Source: Lytechinus pictus (lineage: Eukaryota; Echinodermata; Echinoidea; Temnopleuroida; Toxopneustidae). Taken from it: DNA of 64,000 nucleotides. Shown in pieces: positions 8,291-20,200 of this stretch. The position numbers and the translations under genes were made by a program. Under the pieces are notes generated by a model, which worked only from the letters and a program-made list of their open reading frames with translations, searched no databases and was not told where the DNA came from. The first letter of the stretch is position 1, and each line of letters opens with the position of its first letter. The DNA lies in assembly GCF_037042905.1 (NCBI RefSeq), contig NC_087261.1, positions 21,501,617-21,565,616 on the forward strand, in the 5' to 3' direction.

Positions 8291-11200
8291 GTCGGTATGA
8301 TTGAAAATAATTGAATGAATGAATGTTTGTGCACTGTACTGTAGACTCAGTGTCGCTGCGCTGAAGAGTGGTCATGTCTGATTAACAGATTATGATATTA
8401 TGAGATAAGAGTAATGTGATAATAAGTTTAGTTTCAATTTAGTTTTCAGATTACCTTTAATTTAACGTTAGAATCCAATGGCAATGACGAAAAAATTTAA
8501 CATGTTTAATGTCAAACTGAGCTGAGTGATATTGATAATATGCATGCACAGATGCATTGACTGCATGAATGAGGCCGATTTACATTTATGAGCAGATGAG
8601 AAAAAACGAGGCAATCAGGCATGCCATTGTCATTGAGACAGGTCATTTAAGTAATCTAAGTTCTAACTGTACTTCCTCAACTTCTCAAGTGAGGTTTGTG
8701 CTTTATTTCTTAGTACTTTTCGTCCTAATTTCACTCCATATCCATCCTCCAGTTAGCCTCGAAATTGGTGATTTAGAGCCAGCATTGAGGTCCTCACACA
8801 AAATAATTTGCTGCAGATTTAAAAACATTGCATGCGCGAGGGTCGCAGCTCCGACCCTCGTGCATGTAATGGTTTGAAATTGGCAGCGAATTATGTATAC
8901 ATCACATGTGAGGAACTCGATGCTGGCTCTAAGTCACAAATTTTGATAAATTGTAATTTTTTGAATAGTTTTAGGGCCACCAAGAATAAGATTAAGAAAT
9001 CAATGATTTTGGTGAACCTATCATCAGGACACTGAGAAGAAAAGTTAATGTTGAGCCTTGCCATTTCACTTTCAGGGGCCATAATTTTTTTTTTTTTTGG
9101 TATTTGCAGTAATAGTCTTAGTCATTATTTTATGACTCAAACCTATTCCATTGTGTCTAATCCGGCTTGGTCCATGCCTGCCAAAGTCTAAGATAAATTT
9201 TTTTAATACATTGATGAGTAAAATGGCCCTGTTTCCGCCAAGCCCAATACAGGTAACATGTAAAGTTTAGATACATGTCTGTCGCATAAAGGAACTCTCC
9301 CCAATAGCAGGGATGCCACTAGGTGTCCTCCAAAAATACTGAAACTTATTGCGGGCAGGGACAGTGTCCAAGAACAGTGAATTGGGGCATTAGCGGCGGA
9401 GGCCAAACAAATTTAGGGGGGTCCACCTTAAATTTTGGGATAGACACAGGTAAAAAACTGGACAAGCAAGCAAGCCAAAAAAAAAAAATTAGGGGGGGGG
9501 GCGTCCCCCCACCTCAAATTTAGGGGGGGAAGGACCAAGTTGCTTCTTACCTTGTGATCGATGACTTTGAAGTCAAGGTTTGAAAAACTGATGGTAGTTT
9601 AGTTGTTATGTGTTTCTAATAGAACGCTAGACCAAAAGCTTCAGTCTCTGTATTTTGGTTGTTCCGCTGAATCGCGTTTGCTCTACTCACCAATACATAG
9701 AGTTGTTGGCCCGTACATAAAGACAACGCATCAGCTAACCCAGGGAGCTCCCGCCCGCGCGCTTCCGTTTTACACCCTGGCAAAGGCAATCTCCGCAAAA
9801 ATAGCTACAAATCGATTTGTGAAGAGTCTACACACGTCGCTGGTTTTTCCCCACACCACCGCATTCAATCTACACAGCCACTGAACACTGAACTCCAGCA
9901 CAGAGTTCAGTGGCTAAACGGCCCACTTCATGTACGTACAGAGAGCAGTCATGAATTAAATCCAAACATGCTTTTGCAGTGGTGTTTGTATACACAAGAT
10001 GTGAAAAACCTAGAATTCGGGCAATAGCCAAAATTCATTTAGTAAGCAGTAATAATAATGATAAGACAAGAATAAGTTCAATAATACAAAATGAAGGAGA
10101 ATCTACAGCATGTATTAGAAGTCCAGTTGTTTCCACTCTGGGTTTTCACTTAGTAATAATTGTTTCAATGATTCTAAACGATGAATTAAAATCCGGGATT
10201 AAAATATATGCTAGTTCTACTACTCCTACTACCACCGATACTACTACTAACTAGTACTGTATATATCTTAATCCATCGTTTAGAATCTATGAAACAATTA
10301 AAGTGGAAACTGGACTTCTACATGCTGTAGATTCTCCTTCGTTTTGTTGTCTTATCATTATTATTACTGCTTACTATATTGATTTTGGCTATTGCCCGAA
10401 TTCTAGGTTTTCACCTCCTTGTGTATACAAATGCCACTGCAAAAGCATGTTTGAATTTAATTCATGACTATATACTCTATGTAAGTGCCGTGGCCGTGTA
10501 GATTGCATGCGGTGCTGGTGGTGTGGGACCTATGGGGAGAAACCAGCGACGTGTGTAGACTCTTCACTAGTCGCTTTGTAGCTATTTTTGCGGAGATTGC
10601 CTTCAGCAGGGTGTAAAACGGAAACATGCCTCCGGAGGCCCGCTTCGAGGGCTGGAGCTCCCTGGGTTACGTATCAGCATGCAGCAGTAACATTAGATCT
10701 AACATTCGGCGGAAACCCAATTTTCTGATCGTTTTTGGTACATAAAAATGTCACATTATAAAAAAATAATTACATCCAAATTCACGAGAAAATATATAAA
10801 ATTCAGAAACATCGTACCTTAGACCGCAGTTACCGCTAATTCCTTTCAAATGATGATCAAAACTTAGTCACCCTCGATCCTTTCGTTGGTCATGGTAAGT
10901 TGCCATCTTTATTCACGACGTCATCATCTGTACAGACGTATGTACCAGTCGCTATTATATCGCCGCTGCTTAGCGCTTGTCTATGTGTGTGCGTACGGAA
11001 CTTGTTGCTCGCATCTATTGGCCAGGATATCGAGAATTCCAATCGGAAAGCCTTGATAAAAGCATAACTCATCGAACGAAGTGGGCAGTGCGCATGTTTA
11101 TAAATTATGTACTGTATAAAAGCAAATATCCTGGGGGAAATATCTCTCACTCGGTCGATCGACATGCATCGCAATCGAGAGAGAGGGGGGAAAAAGGAGG

Positions 11201-14200
11201 ACTTTCCGACTTTTTTTAATACACAGAAAACAGGAAAAGTCGGAAATATGGAAATAAGACAGACAACAGGGAAAAAGACGGAATTCCGTATTAAGACGAA
11301 AAAGTGGCATCCCTGCGATAGAGCATGTTTTACTGAAAAAAATGATAATAAAAATGGATAAAAACTCACTGATTTTTCCTTTCTGCCCAACTCCTCAACT
11401 CGATCATTTATATGGTGACAAAGTTGTGAGTGACAGATCAAAAGTGGAGATCATAGTGGAGTTGAGCCTATCCAGCAAACTTAATGAATTTATTTTAATG
11501 TGTTACTTTTTATCAGAAATATAGATAATAAAAATTGATAAAAACTCACTGATTTTTCATTTCTGCCCAACTCCTCAACTCGATCATTTATATGGTGACA
11601 AAGTTGTGAGTGACAGATCAAAAAGGAAAAAACATAGTGGAGTTGAGCTTATCCAGCAAACTTAATGCGTTACTTTTTATCAGAAATATACATGTAGATA
11701 CAACAAATAATCATGAAAAGTAATTAATCATTAAGTCAATTCCTTCATTATTTTATAATAAATTCAATTTGTTACACTACTGGGGTTTCATGAATGTTTC
11801 CACACAATAAAAGAGACAAATATTAGGGGAGAGTGGGGTAAATAATACCACCTTTTGGAAAATTCCAATTATATCTTTTAATGCAAAGCAGTAGAAAAGT
11901 GATTAGATATTACTAGATCTAGAGTAGACCGACATTATCCATTAGAAATGTGAGAACTAAACAGGTTGATTTGCATATTAATGAGCAATAAATATTTCTG
12001 TCAGGTGGTCTTATTTTCCCCACCTAAATGGGGCAAATGAGGCAACCTGATTCAAACCTGTTTTTTGTTGCTGTATTCAAAGTAAAAAAATAGTTCAGTT
12101 GGTTTGATACAATCACTAAACATTTTAATACTTGAAACAATCATATTAATAGCATTTAGTTATTTACCAAACACCCCCATTTGAGGATTAATTTATTAAT
12201 CCTATCCAATATTATGGGGAAAAAAAGAATCTCGGATTGTGTTTTCTACTGTCACCGTTACATGTATATTTACTATGTGTTTTATTGGTAGTGGACATAT
12301 CAAGTGTGGCGATGTCTACACTGCATTTTAAAGTTCTAACAGAACACTTCCCTGATGTAACCATAGAGTTTTAATTATGTATCAATCCTGGTGGCCTTAT
12401 TTGCCCCATTGGACATGTTGAGTTTAATAGGCATCCAGTCAGACACACAAAAAAGGGGGGAAATTTGGAAATTTACCACAGTTATGGCATGCACAAAGTT
12501 CTGTCTTACGCAAGTAAACTATAAAAGTTAGTACACATTATTAAAACAGGTATTACAGTACCCGCCTCTCTAAAGTGGGCAATGCTACTCTCAAAATTTT
12601 CATTTTGAGGTGCTGCTGGTTTTGTGCTCCTGGCCATGTGGACTGCTGGGCTGTGAGACGTTCTCTATGCTCAAAATCCGTGCTAAGGAACTGTCTCAAA
12701 TACTACAAAAACAATCTATTTGACCCTACCTTACCATTTTTAAAGGACAAGTCCACCCCCCAAGGAAGTAGATTTGAATAAAAAGAGAAAAATCCAACAA
12801 GCATAACGCTCAAAATTTCATCAAAACTATTTTGTGAAAAATAAGCGAAACTTCAAAACTTCATATAACTTTCTAAATTTACATTCGATTTTGATGAAAT
12901 TTTCAGCATTATGCTTGTCTGATTTTTCTCTTTTGATTCAAATCAACACTTTTCTGAGGTGGACGTCCTTTAAGCAGTGAGCTTATAACTAACAGGCAGC
13001 CTTATTTACTGTACCCCATGCTCTTACAACCCACTCTCCCCTAAACATCAGTTGAAGGAGAGTGTAGCACTAGTGTCACTCTCTTCTTTCCCACAAGAGG
13101 GTAATAATTTTTACGCCATGGTGGGAGTTTCATAAAGCTGTTCGTAAGATACGAATGACTTTACGCAGGACTGGTGACCCCTTCTTGTGCTAGATGATAC
13201 ATCCCTATGTCATTCATTTATGACAAAAGACTTGCGATTGATCCGATCAGTCGCAACTATGGAAAGCCAGCAAAGTCAACATATAAAATGCATGTTTGCT
13301 CTAAGTTTTTTCTAGATATGAACAGGGCGCTACATGACTTTTTATGAGCACTTGCCCGGTCGGGCAAGTAAATTTTAAAATAGTTGGAATATACTTGCCC
13401 AAAAATCTATTTCACTTGCCCGAAAAAAATCATTGAAAATTTTTTTTTCCACTCCAAAAGAAAGTTTTGCGGTTTATAAATCATTGACCTTTTTCTCTCT
13501 TTTGACATGAATTGATCTTCCTTGTTATTGCATTTCTTTTTCTAAAGTGATTTTATCTTGCCTGCCATGACCAAAATTAGGGTCAATATATCATATCAAC
13601 CCTAATTTTGGTCAATCTACTGTGAGAATTTTGCTTGCCCAATTCGGGCAAGTAGTTTTGGTATTTACTTCAAAACACTTGCCCGACTCTAACTTTTACT
13701 TGCCATGTGCAATTGGGCAAGTGCTTATGTAGCACCCTGATGAATGTATATCCATAAATTCATTGATTTCTTGACAGCTTGGTGTGTTCTCCTTTCTTTA
13801 TTAAGGACATTTTGCACATTTCCAGTAGAAAAAATTATGACACTGATGGATTTCCATAGAGTTACGATTGATTGGATCAGTCGTAACTCTTTGTAAGACG
13901 AGGCCCTTAACATGTTCCAGTCGTTCGTAAAGTTGTGTGTAACTTTACAAGCAGCTTTATGAAGCACCTAACAGTATTTTATTATTGGATTGGCCCAGTA
14001 CTGTACAACCAAACAATTTTTTTTAGGGGGGGGGGGGGCTAAGGATGATGCAGTAGCTTCTTTCACAGTGCTCACCAAGTGCATGCACTTGTATTCATCT
14101 TGGAAAAAAAATTTAATACTATACAGTCTGTATGATCTTTCCCATTATTTATCTCTATATTATCAGGACTGTCATTTGGTCATAACAGTACTGTACCACG

Positions 14201-17200
14201 GTTACACTTTGTAATTCCGAAGGTTCGTAATTCCGAAACACGTAAATTGCCTATACCTCGATGTTCGTTAATCCGAAAACGGAAAAGGGTTCGTTAATCC
14301 GAACATTTGTGGCGTTATTCCGAAGGTTCGATAATCCGAAAACGAAATAAGGTTCGATGTTCCGAAGGTTTGTTAATCCAAAATGAAATAAGGTTCGTTG
14401 TTCCGAAGGTTCGTTAATCCGAAAACGAAATAAGGTTCGTTGTTCCGAAGGTTCGTTAGTCCGAAAATGAAATGAGGTTCGTTAATCATTTAGTTTTCGG
14501 ACTAACGAACCTTCGGAATTACGAACCTCATTTCGTTTTCGGATTAACGAACCTTTGGAATTACGAACCTCACTTCGTTTTCGGACTAACGAACCTTCGG
14601 AATTACGAACCTCATTTCGTTTTCGGACTAACGAACCTTCGGAATTACGAACCTTCGGAAATACGAACCTTCGGAAATACGAACCTTCGGAATAACGAAC
14701 CTTCGGAATATCTGAACCTTCGGAATAACGAAGCTTCGGAATTACGAATGTATGCGCTGTACCACTCAACTTACAGAAGAGTTTATATTCATTATAAATA
14801 TGATCTCTCTATCTCTCTCTTTCTCTCTCCCCTTTTCCTCACAATAGGATGCCCATAACTGTATCACTCAACTCACAGACGACACATCTCTGTTTGCAGT
14901 CTATGATGGCCACGGAGGTATGTAAATTACATATTCTCTATTAAGGTTTTAATTCAAAGCACAAAGGCTTCGGAGAAATTACAGGGAAATTTTATTTACG
15001 GTAAAGTAATAAATACAGTGCGCCCCAGAAAAAAAGGAAACCGGGATTCCAACATCTTTTTTTCTTCAAAGGCAAATTGATTTTGATATTTCATTTATAT
15101 GTACATCATCATACAATTCAATTATTCCTCAACATTTTGATACCTAATATGTGACGATAACTTCACACATTAATGAGCAAGACGAGTTTGAAATTTTGAT
15201 GTCAAACTCAGGTTACGCAGAAAAATTGGACAAGATTGGTTTGTGATATGATAACCAAGGTTATTTGACGATTGACTAATTAGCATTTCTTTTGTATTTT
15301 TTTAAGTTTCCTTATTAACTGATCCTGTAATATGAGTCAATTTAGATTCTTACTTGAGTTTCTGCACAAATCGTTAGTGATAGGCATGAGAGGCCTCAAT
15401 ATTTATTGTTTGTTTACCTGCCATGCGTGAGTGATCTGAAAATGATTTGAAAACAGGTTTCCTTTTTTTGTGAGCCTCACTGTACGTCAGTGTCAGTGAT
15501 ATACAATGAATTCTTGTCAGGAATGGCTTCTTCTCAAAATCTTTTAAGCTCATATTTACTGAATATCAGTCGACAAAATGCAATTTGATTTAATGATAAA
15601 GTTTAATTTTCTTCACCCATTGGGGTACAGTACACTTTATATTGTTGGCAACAATACAATATAATGGAATGTTAATTGTTACTCTACACAACAAAAGAAT
15701 GGAATAAATTTTCAGTTATATTCTCATATCTGAAACATTGATGATAGATTGAACATTTTTCAACATACATGTAGACCTCTCGAGATTGTCAATTAGAAGT
15801 AATATTTTATGAGGATGGTTTGGTAAAGAAAAAAAATGCATATTCCTATCTTCTCTCTGTGCAGGTGCGGAGGTTGCAGTGTACACAGCTCAACAGTTTC
15901 CCAAGCTGCTGACGAATCTAAAGGCGTTCAAAGACGGGGACATCAACGCTGCGTTAGAGGAGGCTTTCATGACCTTCGATGCATCTTTAAAACAGAAGGC
16001 CATCATTGAGAAACTCAGAAGGATTGCAGGAATGGAAGAAGGGGAAGCAAAAGAAGGTTTGATTGCTCTTAAACCATCAAAGTGTCATGAAAAAATATGT
16101 CATTAATCGATGCAATTTACTCAACCATGAAAAATGGCAAACTATAACAATAATGATAATAATAATAGGCATTTATATAGCGCCATCTCTCTAGAAATAT
16201 TCTATTTTGAGGCGCATTGTTTATTATTATTATTATTACCCCGACTTTAGCTCTAGCTGCCTTCCAGCACTTAGTGCATTCAAGGAATTGATAAGCTATG
16301 CCCATCTAGAAGTTGAATGTATAACATTTCATTTTCCCGGCTGAGTGACATGTATGTTTCTCCCAAGGGATTAGATTTTGTCCGAAGCACAGGAAAAAAT
16401 TGTCCGGAAAAGTAAAGCTTCGGAGGGGGTTCAAATGATATGGATTAAACTGATAGACCAGGTGATATCTTTTAAATTATAGTCTTTGTAGAGTCTGCAT
16501 TGGCTTTATAATAACAAATTTTCAATGCTGGAGGCAGCTCTGATCCATATACATCATGATAGGAAATCACACACGTGTATTAAGCAAACTATTGGATTAC
16601 ACAGCTTAGAAGCAGTGAATGACATAATTTCAATGAATAGAACGCAACCTGAGGTGACGTCAAAACCTAAAATATATAATAAATGCAATCCTTGTAGGTA
16701 TTTATCTTTTCATGGCGTATTGATATTATGGGTTTGAATCTATATAACCTATGCGATATTAATTATTATTTATATAAAGTGTTTTAGCAATGTATTAAAA
16801 ATGCATATTTTGGTCTACAATCACATGTCTGTCGTGTTTAGGTAGATGACGGCAAAATACAGGCTAAGTTCGAATTTGGAGTCCGCAGGTGAAAGGTCAC
16901 AGCTCATTATATATGCAAGTTGATTTCTGCATAGTAACTTAGGGAATAATCAACAGATTTCAAAGAATTCTGGTGTGTGTAGGTAGATGACAGCGAAATA
17001 CAGGCTAAGCTCAATCGCGAAGTCCGCAGGTCAAAGGTCACAGCTCATTATATATGCAAGTTGGTTTCTGAATAGTAACTTCGGGAATAATCAACAGATT
17101 ATCAAAATTATTGGTATTTATTTATTTATTTATTCATGCATGTTCACAATGTACAATGTAAAAGAATGCACAGATAATATATGAATATATATATGAAACA

Positions 17201-20200
17201 CTAGTAAATAATGAACATACAAAGGTGTTGCAACATAAGCTAAAATCTTGATTGGTTGAAGCACCTTTAAACTGGTTTTGCATCCAAGAAAACAAAATAA
17301 AAATGTAAGAATAAGGAAGAGAGGAAAGAAAGAAAAGAATGTAAAAGTGATAGACTGCCGAGATATAACAATTAAGTTTCAAATTTTTATGAATATATAG
17401 TAATTCAACAGAGTTATGTGTAGGTTTTCTGCATGATATAAAGTTCAATTATATTGAATGAATTTCTGATCGCATTAAGCAGGAGGAGGCATCTGTGTCC
17501 TTTGGACACATCAAATTTCTAGTCTTAACTGGCTTGGGGGGGATGGGGTCCTACTTCCGTTGGTGCCAAATAACTTTGTATTGGACCAGTGAGTGCACCA
17601 GAATGAAGATACATGTAAAGGAAGTTTGGGAAGATACATGTACATGTATGCTGCAATCAACCATGCCTGGTGCCACGGTTGATTGCGGCATATCTTCACT
17701 AACTTCATTTACATTTTTCTTCATTCTGAAGAGCAAATTTGTTGGTGAAAATCACTATTTTTTCATGAATCATTCCTCAGAAGTCAGGTAGTTAATTCTA
17801 ATATTTTTTTTTCATTCCAATTTGAATTGTTGTAGAGGACGGAGAAACAGAGGCACTCCTGGAAGAGGCGGAACTACCATTGGAACAACTCGTCGCTCGC
17901 TATTGCTCGCAGCCCTCCAAGAGCAAACGAGCAAAGATCAAGCAGGCACACGCCAGCGACCTCCTCTCCCCCATGATCCAGAAGAAACAACCCAGGTTCC
18001 CCCTCACAGTGGTGAATGGATCTCTCCAAGACGGGGACGGGCCCGTGCCTAACAAGACTGTTCCATTTGACGAGGAGGGGGATGTGGTTTCAAAAGGAAA
18101 AGGGGACGATGAGGCTGTGGACAGTGTCAACGGCCCCGATGGGGATAGGAGAAGAGAGGGGGAGAACGGAACAGACAGTGATGATGATGACGATGATATG
18201 GGTGAGGGGGGCGATGAAAAGAAGGGGTCATCAGAGATTGGTCAAGGAGAAGGGTCATCGGAGAATGGGTCATTGAAAACAGAAGTAAAGGAAGAAGAAG
18301 CAGGATCATCTGGGAACTCAGGGAGCCATAATGGCGACGTACAGCAAAGTGATACCAAAGAATCGGGTAAGATCTGTAGTCACTGGCCTCAATTTGAGCC
18401 CAAGTTTATCTAAGAATGTGGTCGATAGATTTGGTTTAACTCTTATACCAGAAGTAACGAGAAAAGCTTGGGCTGCCTTGTTTTTTTAATTTTCTGTTAA
18501 ACTCTCTTGCAACTTTTTAGATCCTGCCTTTTATAGTGCATGTATGTTATTATTATATCGTAAGCAACAATAAGTTTAAAAAAAAACCTAGTAAAATTTG
18601 TGCTGCATACTGTGGTTATGCTTTCTTTGCATGTTTGTGAATAAAGGATAAATTGAATAAAATGAAATACGGGTAAACTACATTGCAACAATTCATCATT
18701 CTAAAGTTCATAATATTTTCATTATCCTGTATTTACTTTATAAATTATCCGAAATGCAATGAATCTTTTTATAAATGGACTGTTGCCTTTGCTATTTAAT
18801 AGTTTCCATTATTTTGATTTCTGTGTAGGATCAAGCAGCTCAGGATCAAGTACCAACAGTAAGCCTAAGCTCGTTGTCCCACCATATCTAGACGACGACG
18901 ATGACAGTGATGAAGAAGACGAGGACTACCGATCAGGAGATGATGAGGATGAAGAGGAGGACGATGAGGAGGATGACGACGACGAGGAAGAGGAGGAAGG
19001 GGATTTTGATGTGGAGGAGGAGGAAGGAGAAGAGGAAGATGAAGAGGAGGACTACAGAATGGCATTGCCAGCTGGAAAAGAAGAGGTTTGTAATACTGTA
19101 CAAGAAAGAAAGTATTTTGTTTCTTCATATTTCTGTTTTAATCCTTGCAAGCTCAAGAAATTCTGGGGGATGATATTGACAATTGTACTTATAACATTTT
19201 CTTTGAATTTGGATTTCCATATTACACCATTGATACTGATTAATATTGGTTTATAGGACACCTGGATAAATCCCTGTCATTCGATTGGTTCAATATCGAT
19301 CATTCAGCCCATTTTACAATGATTTCATGCAATTCTTTATCCATACAATATTGTCCATTGCCATCATCATGGTTTGTGGATGCGACAATCAAAACACCTC
19401 GCTCTGCTGCATGCACTTTTGATTAAGACCGAGTAAAATCTGTGAATCATTTGAAAAGCAACCATCGTATTAGAACATTCAACCATCTTTACCATTTGTA
19501 ATGGTGGTTGATGTAAAAATATCATAAATTTGTAAATAAATCCACAGAAAGGAGAGTTGTTCCTGTAAAGTTACTCTTATTATAATAACACCCTCAAAAT
19601 GTTATCATAAAATACAATTAAAACATTGTCAATTTCAGTACCTCAAACTGCAAAATTTTCCACCCACCCGCCGGGAGTTCACTCCCTGTGTTCCTTCTCA
19701 AGCAGCAATGTTTTTATAATATTTCTGTCTCGTGCCTGCTTTTATTTCTCAATTGGTAGCCTGGCAGTGACAGCGGGTCCACAGCGGTCGTTGCGCTCCT
19801 CAGAGGAAAGACGCTCACCGTGGCCAACATAGGGGATTCGCGTTGCGTCCTATCGCGGGACGGGAAAGCCCTCGATATGTCGTACGATCACAAACCCGAG
19901 GATGATGTCGAGCTGAGGAGAATAGAGAAGGCCGGCGGGAAAGTCACTCCCGATGGAAGAGTCAACGGGGGACTCAACCTCTCCAGAGCTTTCGGTGAGT
20001 GAGAGTGACAAACAAACAATGTGATGGTGTAAGATTTGAGACTTGGTCGCTTTAGTAACAATAATAATAATAGTAATAGTTACAAAACTTTGCATTGGAA
20101 TTGTAATTACCCCAGCCATCAGATCCTGGCATGCCCGCGCACAATCAAAATTCAAAAAGGTGGTTTTGAAAACCCATGATTGAATCCATGGTTTATGCAG

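Larger units (their letters stand above)
13124..13972. mobile_element. Outer MITE of a three-level nest
   Basis: Outer ends GAGTTTCATAAAGCTGTTCG and, at the right, the complement-like AGCAGCTTTATGAAG. It is interrupted by the MITE at about 13225-13911, which itself carries the element at 13323-13739. Confidence 0.6.

Noticed and set aside
7962..8300. 112-codon frame covering PPM1G exon 1
   Set aside because: It is in a different frame from the conserved MGAYLS start at 8180.
10890..11441. 183-codon minus-strand frame
   Set aside because: No recognisable domain, low-complexity composition, and located in a PPM1G intron with overlapping frames on the other strand.
14472..14858. Repetitive open frames ([17 protein letters not shown]), also near 41700, 43845 and 57518
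   Set aside because: They follow the TTCGGAA array of foldback elements and have no start, splice or homology support.
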